Shown: positions 26,873-36,078, counted from the stretch's first letter. The stretch is DNA of 64,000 nucleotides from an uncultured Nitrospina sp. (GCA_937891765.1 CALAGQ010000048.1:24677-88676), one strand, 5' to 3'. Made by a program: numbers and translations. The notes: a model not told the origin generated them from the letters alone.

Positions 26873-28888
26873 ATGAACGATATTGGTGAGTTTACATTAC
26901 TGGTAGCCTTGGCAACGGCTCTCTATGGTTGCGTGGCCTATGTAATGTCAGCCCGCGGAAACCGCATCGACCTTTATTTGAGCGCCGACAAGACGCCGTT
27001 CATTGTCTGGGCGTGCGTGATGATTTCTTCCATTTGTCTGTTGAGAGCTTTTCTCACCGATGACTTCAGCCTGCAGTATGTCTGGGCCTATTCTAACCGC
27101 GAGCTCGACACGTTTTATAAAGTAGCCTCATTCTGGGGCGGACAAAAAGGTTCTCTGCTTTTCTGGACCCTGCTTCTCACCACTTACATGTTGGTGGTTT
27201 ATTTCCAGAACCGGAGTAAAAACCTCAGAGTGGTTCCCTATGCGATGGCAGTTATGCTCGTCGTCGTGGTGTTTTTTCTTTTCCTGATTAATTTTTCGAC
27301 CAATCCATTTGAGCGCATCCCTCTGCCTCCCGAAGACGGGCGCGGCCTGAATCCACTCCTGCAAAATTACTGGATGGTGATTCACCCGCCAACGCTATAC
27401 TTGGGATATGTGGGTTTCACCGTTCCCTTTGCCTTTGCTGTGGCGGCTCTTATCAGCAAAGACCTGGATGACGGCTGGATTCGTATGACCCGGAAGTGGA
27501 CTTTGATCTCTTGGTTTTTTCTTTGCATGGGCAATTTGTTTGGAGCTTCCTGGGCCTATGTCGAGCTGGGCTGGGGTGGTTACTGGGCCTGGGACCCTGT
27601 TGAGAACGCCGCGTTCATGCCGTTGCTGATCGCAACTGCCTTTTTACATTCGGTGATGATTCAGGAAAAAAAGGACATGATGAAAGTCTGGAATATGTCC
27701 TTGATCCTTCTGACATTCGCGATGACGATTTTTGGGACGTTTATCACCCGCAGTGGTCTTATTCAGTCGGTGCATACCTTTGATGAAGCGACCCTGGGAT
27801 ATTATTTTCTGGCATTTCTATTTGTAATTATTGTTGCATGTGTGGCCTTGATCATTGCGCGGCTACCCTTGCTAAAGAGCGCGAACGAACTCGACTCTTT
27901 TCTATCCCGTGAAAGCAGCTTTTTGTTTAATAATCTGGTTTTGTTGGGGATTGCTTTCGCGACGTTCTGGGGAACCATCTTCCCGATTATTTCAGAAGCT
28001 GTGCGAGGTGTGAAGATCACCGTAGGGCCGCCATTCTATAATCAGGTGAATGTGCCTATCGGGCTTGCGTTGCTGGCGCTCATCGGTATTGGCCCTGTCA
28101 TCGCCTGGCGCCGGGCGACATTTTCGAATTTGAAAAAGAACTTTTTAAGACCTGTCCTCGCTGGCCTTGTCATGGCAGTAGCGTTATTCCCGGTCATTCC
28201 ATTAGGAAATCGAGCCGAGATTTATACTTATGTGACGTTTGTGCTTTGTGCTTTTGTGTTGACCAGTATCTTGACGGAGTTTTACAAGGGAACGGTTTCA
28301 CGAATGGGTTTGAAGGATGAGTCGGTTGTCGGAGCTTTAACAACCATGACCTGGCGCAACAAGAGGCGTTATGGTGGTTACATCGTTCACATTGGCGTGG
28401 TGTTGATCTTTGCCGGCATTGCCGGGTCGCAGGCTTATGGAACCCATACGGAAAAACATCTGAAAACGGGTGACTCCTTTGAGATAAGAGGGTACACGAT
28501 CACATATGAAAAACTGATTGCGATAGAGGCGACAAGCGTTAAGACTAGAATCATTGCCCAGCTTGCTGTCGAGCGTGATGGCAAACGATATTGGACGGGT
28601 CATCCTGAAAAAGAATTTTATAAAGGGCAGAACCAACCGGTCTCGGAAGTGGATGTCCTGTCAACCTGGAAGGAAGATTTATATATGATCCTTGCAGATT
28701 TCGGGGAAGATGAGTCGGCAACGATAAAAGTGTATGTGAACCCGATGGTCAGTTGGATGTGGACGGGCGGATGGGTCATTGCCTTTGGAACCATGATCTC
28801 CATGTGGCCGGATCGATTGGAGCAACGTCGCCGCCTGGACAGAGTCCGCAAGCAGGAACAGTTGTTTCCCTCTCCCGCACAGGAGTGA
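26873..28888 (+). CDS. ccmF: Heme lyase subunit CcmF
   Basis: Polytopic protein that attaches heme to apocytochrome c. 671 residues, many membrane helices. The heme-handling WWD segment is GGYWAWDPVENAAFMP; conserved histidines sit in MVIHPPTLYLGYVG and IVHIGVVLIFAGIAGS. The last part is a periplasmic domain before a final helix. Family signature FGTFITRSGLIQSVH is intact. CcmH follows after four bases. Confidence 0.96.
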   Translation: MNDIGEFTLLVALATALYGCVAYVMSARGNRIDLYLSADKTPFIVWACVMISSICLLRAFLTDDFSLQYVWAYSNRELDTFYKVASFWGGQKGSLLFWTLLLTTYMLVVYFQNRSKNLRVVPYAMAVMLVVVVFFLFLINFSTNPFERIPLPPEDGRGLNPLLQNYWMVIHPPTLYLGYVGFTVPFAFAVAALISKDLDDGWIRMTRKWTLISWFFLCMGNLFGASWAYVELGWGGYWAWDPVENAAFMPLLIATAFLHSVMIQEKKDMMKVWNMSLILLTFAMTIFGTFITRSGLIQSVHTFDEATLGYYFLAFLFVIIVACVALIIARLPLLKSANELDSFLSRESSFLFNNLVLLGIAFATFWGTIFPIISEAVRGVKITVGPPFYNQVNVPIGLALLALIGIGPVIAWRRATFSNLKKNFLRPVLAGLVMAVALFPVIPLGNRAEIYTYVTFVLCAFVLTSILTEFYKGTVSRMGLKDESVVGALTTMTWRNKRRYGGYIVHIGVVLIFAGIAGSQAYGTHTEKHLKTGDSFEIRGYTITYEKLIAIEATSVKTRIIAQLAVERDGKRYWTGHPEKEFYKGQNQPVSEVDVLSTWKEDLYMILADFGEDESATIKVYVNPMVSWMWTGGWVIAFGTMISMWPDRLEQRRRLDRVRKQEQLFPSPAQE

Positions 28889-28892
28889 CCGA

Positions 28893-29381
28893 ATGAGAAC
28901 TTTTAAAATAAAACTATTGACGGGATTATTTGTGCTGGTGTGGGTTTTAGCAGGCCAGGCACCTGTCGCCGGGGCCGGAGCTCTTTTGTCGGATCTCGAA
29001 AACCAGTTGATGTGCAAATGCGATGACAAGTGCGGAAAGGTTCTTATCAACTGTACCTGCTCCACGTCTGATAAAACCCGTGCCAAGTTTTCGAAAATGC
29101 TGGAATCCGGTCTCACAGTTGACCAAATCGTAAAAATGCAAGTGGATGAATATGGAGAAACCGTATTGTCCGCTCCTACCAAATTTGGATTCAATCTCAC
29201 GGCATGGATGACCCCGTTTGTGGCCTTGGTTGCTGGTGGGTTTGGGGTTCGTAAAGTTCTTCGGGCCTGGGTGGGGAAAAGAGATGGAATCGACACCGCA
29301 GAGACGCCCGCGGCCGAACCCGAAATTTCTAAAAAATATTCCAAACGTTTAAAAGATGAACTAGACGGGATCGAGTTATAG
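28893..29381 (+). CDS. ccmH: Cytochrome c maturation protein CcmH
   Basis: 162 residues: signal/anchor helix, a periplasmic three-helix domain, a membrane helix (WMTPFVALVAGGFGV) and a charged tail. Classical CcmH has one CxxC that reduces the apocytochrome heme site. Here the segment is MCKCDDKCGKVLINCTC, with five cysteines in a different spacing. GLTVDQIVKMQVDEYGETVL matches the conserved CcmH region. The start overlaps nothing; SD is weak. Confidence 0.85.
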   Translation: MRTFKIKLLTGLFVLVWVLAGQAPVAGAGALLSDLENQLMCKCDDKCGKVLINCTCSTSDKTRAKFSKMLESGLTVDQIVKMQVDEYGETVLSAPTKFGFNLTAWMTPFVALVAGGFGVRKVLRAWVGKRDGIDTAETPAAEPEISKKYSKRLKDELDGIEL

Positions 29382-29383
29382 GA

Positions 29384-29704
29384 ATGGGATTCATCCACTT
29401 CTTAGAGTTGATTCTGATTGTTGTGATCCTGCTTGCAGTGGGAATACCGCTTTTCGGAAAATTGAGACTCAAAAAGCTGGTGGAAGAGGTGGATCCTACT
29501 GCCGATGAATATAAACATCTTTTAGTGCGTAAAGAAGAAACGCTGATTTCCATTAAAGAACTGGAGTTTGATTTCAATACCGGGAAAATTTCTGAGCCTG
29601 ATTATGAGGAGCTTCGCCATAGGTTGGAAGCGGAGGCGACGGAGATTTTGGAACATCTGGACCAGATGGAGCAAGCAGGCAAAAAAAGCAAATCATCCCA
29701 TTAA
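29384..29704 (+). CDS. Short CcmI-like membrane protein
   Basis: 106 residues: N-terminal helix (LELILIVVILLAVGIPLF), then a conserved stretch ELEFDFNTGKISEPDYEELR and a coiled segment. This matches the first domain of CcmI, which holds apocytochrome for heme attachment, but the C-terminal TPR domain is absent. It starts two bases after ccmH and precedes ccmA, so a role in the same complex is likely. Confidence 0.72.
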   Translation: MGFIHFLELILIVVILLAVGIPLFGKLRLKKLVEEVDPTADEYKHLLVRKEETLISIKELEFDFNTGKISEPDYEELRHRLEAEATEILEHLDQMEQAGKKSKSSH

Positions 29705-29733
29705 GCCAACCGTTTATCAGGGGCCTATTCAGA

Positions 29734-30492
29734 ATGTCAGACAATCCCAACCCCTCCGATTCCGCTATTGAAGTTCGCCAGCTACGCAAAGAGTTTGGGG
29801 TCTTGAAAGCGGTGGATGGCGTTAGTTTTGACTTGAAGCGTGGGGAATTTTTGTCGGTGTTTGGTCCGAACGGAGCGGGCAAGACCACTCTGATCAAGAT
29901 TCTTGCGGGATTGACCCGGCCTTCATCAGGCACAGCCCGGGTTGCCGGTTATGAAGTGGCAGAGGGAAGGTCTGAGATGCGGCGCGAAATCGGTGTTATT
30001 TCCCATTCGTCCGCCTTGTATGCTGATTTGACCCCCATGGAAAACCTGATTTTTTTTGGCAAGATGTATGGGCTGGATCATCCTAAGGAGTCGGCGCTGG
30101 AAGTTCTAGAAGATGTAGGGCTGGCAGCACGCAGGCACGACCGGGTGCGAACTTTCTCCCGCGGCATGTTGCAGAGACTATCCATCGCCCGGGCCATCCT
30201 GCACGACCCTTCCATATTATTTTTGGATGAACCTTTCACCGGCTTGGATATCCATGCCTCCAATGTGCTCAAGGAACATCTTCAAACATTACATAACAAT
30301 AAGAGAACCATATTGATGACCACGCATGATGTTTCCTGCGGCCTGGAAATGTGTGACAAGGTGGCTCTGCAGGTGATGGGCAAGTTCGCCTTTTTTGAAG
30401 ATATTAAAGATGTCGATAAGGAAAATTTTGAGACGATGTATTTTGATGCGGTTCGCAATAACCAGTTCACCATGGGCATTCGCCCTCACTGA
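29734..30492 (+). CDS. ccmA: Heme-handling ABC transporter ATPase CcmA
   Basis: 252 residues with Walker A GPNGAGKTTLIKILAG, signature FSRGMLQRLSIARAI and Walker B ILFLDEPFTG. With CcmB it uses ATP to release holo-CcmE from CcmC. Its place directly before ccmB, ccmD and ccmC makes this specific assignment safe. Confidence 0.93.
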   Translation: MSDNPNPSDSAIEVRQLRKEFGVLKAVDGVSFDLKRGEFLSVFGPNGAGKTTLIKILAGLTRPSSGTARVAGYEVAEGRSEMRREIGVISHSSALYADLTPMENLIFFGKMYGLDHPKESALEVLEDVGLAARRHDRVRTFSRGMLQRLSIARAILHDPSILFLDEPFTGLDIHASNVLKEHLQTLHNNKRTILMTTHDVSCGLEMCDKVALQVMGKFAFFEDIKDVDKENFETMYFDAVRNNQFTMGIRPH

Positions 30493-30498
30493 GACAGC

Positions 30499-31179
30499 AT
30501 GAACCTTTTTTTGAGTCAAATTACGGCGATTGTCTGGAAGGACGTTGTGACCGAGCTCAAGACCCGGGAACTGTTCAGCGCGATGTTTATTTTTGCATTG
30601 CTGGTGATTCTGATATTTATTTTTTCCGTGAACCTGAGTATCGTCAAGGCCAGTGAGGTGGGGCCGGGGATTTTATGGGTGGCGTTTTTATTTTCCGGAA
30701 CCCTGGGCCTGAACCGGTCTTTCGTGATGGAAAAAGAAAATGGTTGCCTCATGGGGTTGATGCTGGTGCCCGCCGACCGAACGGCTATTTATTTCGGTAA
30801 ACTGATCAGTAATTTTGTTTTTCTGACCATTATGGAATTATTCATCCTGCCGCTGTTCATGATTTTTTTTAATATCGACCTACTCGAACATTTGGCGCCA
30901 CTTTTACTTGTTATATTTTTGGGGACTCTGGGGTTCTGTGCTTTGGGAACCCTGTTGTCTTCGCTGGCCTCAAACCTTAAAACCCGGGAAATCATGTTGC
31001 CCATTTTGCTCTATCCCATACTGGTGCCGATTATTATCGGAGTGGTTCGGATGACCGGGCAGATACTGGCTGGCGAGCCTTTGTCGGAAATGATGAACTG
31101 GATTGGTTTGACGGCTTCCTTCGATATCATTTATATTGGTGTCTCCATTATGACCATCGACCATATTCTGGAGGAGTGA
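30499..31179 (+). CDS. ccmB: Heme-handling ABC permease CcmB
   Basis: 226 residues with six hydrophobic helices and the family start IVWKDVVTELKTRELFSAM plus FSGTLGLNRSFVMEKENGCL. Membrane partner of CcmA. It lies six bases after ccmA and four before ccmD. Confidence 0.94.
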   Translation: MNLFLSQITAIVWKDVVTELKTRELFSAMFIFALLVILIFIFSVNLSIVKASEVGPGILWVAFLFSGTLGLNRSFVMEKENGCLMGLMLVPADRTAIYFGKLISNFVFLTIMELFILPLFMIFFNIDLLEHLAPLLLVIFLGTLGFCALGTLLSSLASNLKTREIMLPILLYPILVPIIIGVVRMTGQILAGEPLSEMMNWIGLTASFDIIYIGVSIMTIDHILEE

Positions 31180-31183
31180 CGGA

Positions 31184-31327
31184 ATGGATAATATGGGATT
31201 TTTATTTGCGGCCAATGCGTTTGTATGGGGCGGCATCATTTATTATGTGTACACGCTCAAACAACGCAACCGCGCTCTTGAAAAAGACCTGGACTTGCTG
31301 AAAGAAACTTTGAGTAAGGAAGGATGA
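31184..31327 (+). CDS. ccmD: CcmD, small membrane subunit of the heme release complex
   Basis: A 47-residue product that starts MDNMGFLFAANAFVWGG and continues IIYYVYTLKQRNRALEKDL. One membrane helix plus a basic cytoplasmic tail is the CcmD pattern; it holds holo-CcmE and the CcmABC complex together. A GAGGAG site lies seven bases before the ATG, and its stop overlaps the run of ATG codons that begins ccmC. Confidence 0.9.
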   Translation: MDNMGFLFAANAFVWGGIIYYVYTLKQRNRALEKDLDLLKETLSKEG

Positions 31328-31329
31328 TG

Positions 31330-32043
31330 ATGAGTCCCGATGAGGTAGAAGATAAAGAGGAAGAAAGCAATATCATGGTCTGGTTGACCGGCTCGGCATT
31401 GCTGGCGGCAATGATCGGGATATTTATCTATGTTCCGACCGAACGGACCGAGGGCGTGATTCAGCGAATCATGTATTTTCATATTCCGTGTGCCTGGCTT
31501 TCATTTTTCGCATTCTTTGTGGTTTTTATCTGCTCTATTTTGTTTCTGTGGAAGAAGGACCGGGAGTGGGACATATATGCCCATGCCTCGGCAGAGATCG
31601 GGGTGGTTTTCTGTTCCTTGGTATTGATCACAGGTCCGATCTGGGCAAGGCCTATTTGGGGAGCCTGGTGGGTGTGGGATGCGCGCCTCACTTCCACTCT
31701 GATACTTTGGATCATATACGTGTCCTACCTCATGCTCCGGGCGCAAAGCGATGCCGGCTCCATGCGGGCTCGTTATGCCGCCGTGCTGGGCATTGTCGGG
31801 TTTCTGGACATTCCTCTCATCCACTTTTCCGTACTCTGGTGGCGGGCATTTCATCCCCAACCCAAAGTCATCACCTCAGAAGGAATTGGCAAGGGAATGG
31901 ACCCCAGCATGCTGGCGACACTGGGACTATCTCTGTGTGCCTTCACTCTGCTTTATTTCCTTCTGATGGGTGAGCGAGTGCGGCAGGAACAACTAAAAGA
32001 TGAAATTGACCGCCTTAAAAGAGAAAAACTTTATTCGTCTTAA
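31330..32043 (+). CDS. ccmC: Heme delivery protein CcmC
   Basis: Six-helix membrane protein that loads heme on CcmE. The WWD domain is GAWWVWDARLTSTLILW, and axial histidines lie in MYFHIPCAW and PLIHFSVLWW. Three ATG codons in a row begin at 31324; the third (31330) has the best spacing from AAGGAAGG. The 3' end overlaps the thioredoxin gene by 44 bases. Confidence 0.95.
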   Translation: MSPDEVEDKEEESNIMVWLTGSALLAAMIGIFIYVPTERTEGVIQRIMYFHIPCAWLSFFAFFVVFICSILFLWKKDREWDIYAHASAEIGVVFCSLVLITGPIWARPIWGAWWVWDARLTSTLILWIIYVSYLMLRAQSDAGSMRARYAAVLGIVGFLDIPLIHFSVLWWRAFHPQPKVITSEGIGKGMDPSMLATLGLSLCAFTLLYFLLMGERVRQEQLKDEIDRLKREKLYSS

Positions 32044-32581
32044 AGACGGACTGCTGGGCCTGTTGATTCTTGTGGCTCTGGCTCTGCTCATACTCCGTAT
32101 TCAAAAACCCGGCCTGGAAAATCCACAACCGGAAGTCAACCAGTTCAAGTCGCAAGAAGGCTATCTGGCGCCTCCGTTTAAGTTGAGGAATCTCAAGGGT
32201 AACTTGGAAGGATTGGACGATCATTCCGGTAAAGTGATTGTCATTAACTTCTGGGCAACCTGGTGCGTTCCCTGCGTTAAGGAAATGCCAAGCTTCGAAA
32301 ATCTGTACCGCCGTTTTCGCTCAAAGGGGCTGACCATTCTCGCGATCAGTCTGGATAAGGGGGATGCTTCCAAGGTTCAGGAATTTGTGGATAAGCACAA
32401 ATTATCTTTTCCGGTTTTGCTGGATACCGAAGGGGTAGCCGAAAAGCTCTATCCGTCTTTCACCATTCCATTCACCTATGTGATCGATAAGCAGGGCAGG
32501 GTTGTCGCTCGTGTCGATGGCGCTAAAAACTGGGAATCGTCTGAAACGTTCGAAGCGGTGGAGCATCTTTTAAAACAATAA
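32000..32581 (+). CDS. Membrane-anchored thioredoxin-like protein (TlpA/CcmG type)
   Basis: 193 residues: N-terminal anchor helix (LLGLLILVALALLILRI), then a periplasmic thioredoxin fold with FWATWCVPCVKEMP and the cis-proline segment FTIPFTYVID. As last gene of the ccm operon it probably reduces apocytochrome cysteines, the role of CcmG/ResA. CcmG in the strict sense cannot be separated from TlpA by sequence reading alone. Confidence 0.9.
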   Translation: MKLTALKEKNFIRLKDGLLGLLILVALALLILRIQKPGLENPQPEVNQFKSQEGYLAPPFKLRNLKGNLEGLDDHSGKVIVINFWATWCVPCVKEMPSFENLYRRFRSKGLTILAISLDKGDASKVQEFVDKHKLSFPVLLDTEGVAEKLYPSFTIPFTYVIDKQGRVVARVDGAKNWESSETFEAVEHLLKQ

Positions 32582-32595
32582 ATGGAAAGTATTTA

Positions 32596-33012
32596 ATGAT
32601 AAATGAAGAGAAAGCCAAATTTGCCAACGAAAATTTTTATGAAGCCTTTAATAAAAGGGATATTGAGGCGATGAAAAGGGTGTGGGGGTATGATGAAAAT
32701 GCAACCTGTATCCACCCTGGTTGGCCGCCCCTCAAAGGCTTCGAACCAATTTTAAATAGCTGGTCGGGTATTTTTGAAAACTCGGGGAATATGGAGATTC
32801 AGATTTCTGATGTGCAGGTTCATGCCTCGATTGATCTGGCCTGGGTTTCCTGCACCGAGAAGCTTTATACCATCGCTGAAAGCGGAGTGCTGGCTTCTAT
32901 GGTTTTTGCCACCAACTTGTTTCATCTTGAGGGCGATGTCTGGAAGATGGTCATGCACCATGCGTCGCCTATCCCCGACATCCGTGAAAAGGAAGATGTA
33001 TCGAGGAACTGA
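32596..33012 (+). CDS. SnoaL-like (NTF2 superfamily) protein
   Basis: 138 residues of cone-shaped alpha/beta fold. Landmarks: FYEAFNKRDIEAMKRVW, CIHPGWPPLKGFEPILNSW and ATNLFHLEGDVWKMVMHHAS. Family members range from enzymes to stress proteins, so no reaction is claimed. It follows the ccm operon by 14 bases and may be read with it. Confidence 0.82.
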   Translation: MINEEKAKFANENFYEAFNKRDIEAMKRVWGYDENATCIHPGWPPLKGFEPILNSWSGIFENSGNMEIQISDVQVHASIDLAWVSCTEKLYTIAESGVLASMVFATNLFHLEGDVWKMVMHHASPIPDIREKEDVSRN

Positions 33013-33033
33013 AAGGCAGTCCGGCTAAAGAGA

Positions 33034-34014
33034 TCATTGTTTCAAAAAACACGCGACATGATGGCCGGGAACGATTTCTTTAAGGGCAGGTATTTCTTCT
33101 TCGCATTGTTTTTCCTTGATGGGGCAACGGTTGTGGAAGGCGCAACCCTTGAGAGGGCTGGTGGGATCGGGGATGTCTCCCTTTATAGATGCCTTTTGTT
33201 TGATCCGTCCTGACTCCAGATTTGGGATCGCGTTCAGCAGCGCCGTGGTGTAAGGGTGCTGAGGCGAATTGTAAATTTGTTCGCTATCCGCAAGCTCAAC
33301 AATTTTTCCTAGATACATCACCGCGACCCGGTCGCAGAAATATTCCACCACCCCCATATCGTGAGAGATGAACAGGTAGGAGATATCCAGCCTTTCTTTC
33401 AAGTCCAGCAAGAGGTTGATGATCTGAGCCTGTATGGAAACGTCCAAAGCCGATACCGGCTCATCCGCCACCACCAGTTTTGGATTCAAAGCGATGGCCC
33501 GGGCAATGCCCACGCGCTGTAGCTGGCCTCCGCTCAATTCGTGGGGATATCGGTTGAAGTGACCGGGGGTCAGGCCCACGTGCTCTAAAAGCTGTGTTGC
33601 TTTTTCGGCATTTTCTTTTTTGTCTTGGAAACCATGAATTTCAAAAGGTTCCTGAAGAATGTTGCCGATACGTCTTGCCGGATTGACGGAGGAATAAGGG
33701 TCCTGGAAAATGATCTGCATTTCCCTTCTAAGGTTTCTCATCTCAGTTTCTTTGAGAGCGAACAGGTTGGTGCCGAAAAAGTTTACCTGCCCTGAGGTCG
33801 GTTCGATCAGGCGGAGCAAGGTTCGGGCCGCAGTGGATTTGCCGCATCCGCTCTCTCCCACCAGCCCCAGTGTTTCTCCTGCTTTAAGGGCGAAGGAAAT
33901 TCCATCTACGGCGCGAACCGGTGGAGCCTGTTTTTCGAGGAATTTCTTTTGGGCTGGAAAATATTTCTTTAGATCGTGGACTTCCAGTAGGGGAATGTTA
34001 GTCTCAGTATTCAT
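33034..34014 (-). CDS. Oligopeptide/dipeptide ABC transporter ATPase (OppF/DppF type)
   Basis: ATP-binding subunit with Walker A GLVGESGCGKSTAARTLL, signature ELSGGQLQRVGIARAI and the C-terminal peptide-ABC domain (GCAFHNRCPIKEKQCEEE). The ATG at 34014 overlaps the stop of the upstream gene (ATGA), so the longer open frame starting at 34092 is not used. No permease or binding-protein gene is in the window. Confidence 0.92.
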   Translation of the reverse strand: MNTETNIPLLEVHDLKKYFPAQKKFLEKQAPPVRAVDGISFALKAGETLGLVGESGCGKSTAARTLLRLIEPTSGQVNFFGTNLFALKETEMRNLRREMQIIFQDPYSSVNPARRIGNILQEPFEIHGFQDKKENAEKATQLLEHVGLTPGHFNRYPHELSGGQLQRVGIARAIALNPKLVVADEPVSALDVSIQAQIINLLLDLKERLDISYLFISHDMGVVEYFCDRVAVMYLGKIVELADSEQIYNSPQHPYTTALLNAIPNLESGRIKQKASIKGDIPDPTSPLKGCAFHNRCPIKEKQCEEEIPALKEIVPGHHVACFLKQ

Positions 34015-34997
34015 AACGATCCCGGCTCCAAGTGGCAACTCCATTGTCGCTCGGTATCTGCCGGACGCAGTTCGGGTTTTTGGGTTTTGCATTTATCAAT
34101 AGCCCAGGCGCAACGGGGATGAAACGCGCACCCTGAAGGCCGCTGGTCGAGACTGGGAACGTTGCCCGAAATTTCTTCCAGCCGGGTGCCTTTTTTTTTC
34201 ACGGCTCCCAGCTTGGGGACAGAGGCGATGAGGCCCTTGGTGTAGGGATGCAGGGGACTATTAAGAAGAGACCGGGCAGGCCCGGACTCCACGATTTCTC
34301 CTGCATACATGACCAGAACCCTCTGAGCGATTTCCGCGACTACCCCCAGGTCATGGGTGATGATGAGAATAGACATCCCGGTTTCATTTTTTAAATTTTC
34401 CAGAAGCTCAAGAATCTGAGCTTGAATAAGAACATCGAGAGCAGTCGTGGGTTCATCGGCGATGAGGACTCTGGGAGCGCAGGACAGGGCCATTGCAATC
34501 ATGACGCGTTGCCGCATTCCCCCACTGAGCTGATGGGGATAGTGTTTCAGTTTTTCCTTTGGTGATGGGAGTTCCACCCGACTCAACAGATATGCCGACT
34601 TTTTCAGGGCTTCTTGCCGATTCATAGTCGTATGGCGAAGGAGCGTTTCGGCCATTTGTTCTCCAATGGTCAAGACCGGATTGAGAGAGGTCATGGGATC
34701 CTGAAAGATCATGGAAATTGAGCGGCCGCGCAGGTCCCGCAAGGCTTTTGCATTGAGGGATAACAGGTTCTGGCCGGCAAACAGGATTTTCCCGCTCAGA
34801 ATTTCCGCCGGTGGCTCCGGTAAAAGACGGAGAATAGAAAGGGCGCTGACGGTCTTTCCGCAACCGGACTCCCCGACCAGTGCCAAGGTTTCGCCTTGAT
34901 TTAAATGAAAGCTGATTCCATTGACGGCGGTCAGCTTTCCCCTGAGAGTGGAAAAAGAGACTTTCAGGTTTTGGACATCCAGTTCCGGTGATGACAT
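34011..34997 (-). CDS. Oligopeptide/dipeptide ABC transporter ATPase (OppD/DppD type)
   Basis: 328 residues. Walker A LVGESGCGKTVSALSIL, signature QLSGGMRQRVMIAMAL, Walker B VLIADEPTTALD and C-terminal GCAFHPRCAWAIDKC. It forms a heterodimer with the next gene's product to power peptide or nickel uptake. Translationally coupled to that gene. Confidence 0.92.
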   Translation of the reverse strand: MSSPELDVQNLKVSFSTLRGKLTAVNGISFHLNQGETLALVGESGCGKTVSALSILRLLPEPPAEILSGKILFAGQNLLSLNAKALRDLRGRSISMIFQDPMTSLNPVLTIGEQMAETLLRHTTMNRQEALKKSAYLLSRVELPSPKEKLKHYPHQLSGGMRQRVMIAMALSCAPRVLIADEPTTALDVLIQAQILELLENLKNETGMSILIITHDLGVVAEIAQRVLVMYAGEIVESGPARSLLNSPLHPYTKGLIASVPKLGAVKKKGTRLEEISGNVPSLDQRPSGCAFHPRCAWAIDKCKTQKPELRPADTERQWSCHLEPGSL

Positions 34998-35064
34998 CTT
35001 TATTTTAGCAATAATAGGTTAGGACGAATCTAATCCGGCATAAATTCGGTTTTCGAATTTCTGA

Positions 35065-35073
35065 TGCTATAAT
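35065..35073 (+). promoter_or_regulatory. Extended -10 promoter before the response regulator gene
   Basis: TGCTATAAT fits TGnTATAAT exactly and lies about 63 bases before the CheY-like gene. No clear -35 box, as is usual for this class. The same form occurs at 3043. Confidence 0.5.
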
Positions 35074-35135
35074 AAATCATTTGCATGCTTAATGGTCATT
35101 CTGGAGAATTTTAATTGTTCTCAAGTGAAAATTAA

Positions 35136-35522
35136 ATGAATCCCTTTACAAAAATATTGGTGGTTGAAGATGACCCCACATCCTCAAAATTGATGACTTA
35201 TCATCTTAGGATGATGGGATTCAAAAACGTAACGGAAGTCGCGGACGGAGACTCGGCGCTGGAGCAAATGAAAAAGGAAAAAGCGGATTTGGTGATCGCC
35301 GATTGGCATATGCCAAACCTGAATGGACTGGACCTTTTTAAAGCAATTCGGGAAGAGGAATTGTGGCGGGATATTCCGTTCCTGATGGTCACGGTGGAAA
35401 AAGATGGTCAAAAGGTGCAGAAAGCCATCCAGGCGGGGGTTCGGGACTATATTGTGAAACCCATTAAGGGTGAGAATTTTAAGCGGAAGATCCATGAACT
35501 GTTAAGGCTGGATCGGGTCTGA
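35136..35522 (+). CDS. Single-domain CheY-like response regulator
   Basis: 128 residues, receiver domain only. Acidic pair in VVEDDP, phospho-acceptor D56 (VIADWHMPN), Thr switch in MVTVE and the conserved Lys in YIVKPIKG. Single receivers act through protein contacts, for example on flagellar motors or phosphorelays. No chemotaxis gene is adjacent, so the partner is unknown. A terminator follows. Confidence 0.9.
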   Translation: MNPFTKILVVEDDPTSSKLMTYHLRMMGFKNVTEVADGDSALEQMKKEKADLVIADWHMPNLNGLDLFKAIREEELWRDIPFLMVTVEKDGQKVQKAIQAGVRDYIVKPIKGENFKRKIHELLRLDRV

Positions 35523-35570
35523 ATCGAAATGAAGAAAATGAATTTGCGGGGGCGTTTGTCAGAGCTAAAG

Positions 35571-35597
35571 AAAAAGGCGGTCAAGTGACCGCCTTTT
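35571..35597. terminator. Bidirectional intrinsic terminator
   Basis: AAAAGGCGGTC (35572-35582), loop AAGT, GACCGCCTTTT. The flanking A and T runs make it work on both strands, between the CheY-like gene and the convergent exported protein gene. Confidence 0.8.
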
Positions 35598-35622
35598 CAG
35601 AAAATTAGTGTTCTATGAAATT

Positions 35623-36078
35623 TTATTTGGATTTAACAAGGCATTCCTTTTCAAGTTCCTTGCTCACGATATTGTCGCATTGTTTAGGATTTCCGAGAAC
35701 GATGGCATAGCAATAGGCCTGGCTATCCCGGTTCAAGATCAGGGTGCAATAATAATTGCTGTGATCTTTATGTTTGTAGCGGCTTTCGGGATCGTTGATG
35801 GGGGTCAGGGCAAGGCAAAGGTTTCGCTGATCTTCTTTAGAAAGCTTTCCCGTTGGTTTTGCCGCAGACGAGAACAGACCGGTCCTCGACATGGCCTCGG
35901 CGGGACCTTTCCCATCAAGAACGGTTACCGGGGCTACCCCGGGGCGTCCCTTTCGAACTTCCTGGGTTATTTCATCACAAGCTTTTGTGTCGGCAACGTC
36001 TGTTGCCATGGAGAGTGGAGCATTCACAAAAAATGCTAACGACACTACTATCCATCCCATAGCCCTGTTCATCCACAT
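35623..36078 (-). CDS. Small exported protein, unrecognised
   Basis: 151 residues with a signal peptide (MNRAMGWIVVSLAFFVNAPLSMATD; cleavage probably after SMA). The mature part has five cysteines (ACDE, NLCLAL, YYCTL, AYCYAI, QCDNI) and one near the end (ECLVK), suggesting disulfides in the periplasm. ATG at 36078 has a GGGAGGA site eight bases upstream; the frame is open further but without such support. No family recognised. Confidence 0.7.
   Translation of the reverse strand: MWMNRAMGWIVVSLAFFVNAPLSMATDVADTKACDEITQEVRKGRPGVAPVTVLDGKGPAEAMSRTGLFSSAAKPTGKLSKEDQRNLCLALTPINDPESRYKHKDHSNYYCTLILNRDSQAYCYAIVLGNPKQCDNIVSKELEKECLVKSK

Noticed and set aside
28679..29398. 239-codon minus-strand frame over ccmF/ccmH
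   Set aside because: It mirrors the well-supported ccmF end and ccmH; the ccm operon is continuous on the plus strand.
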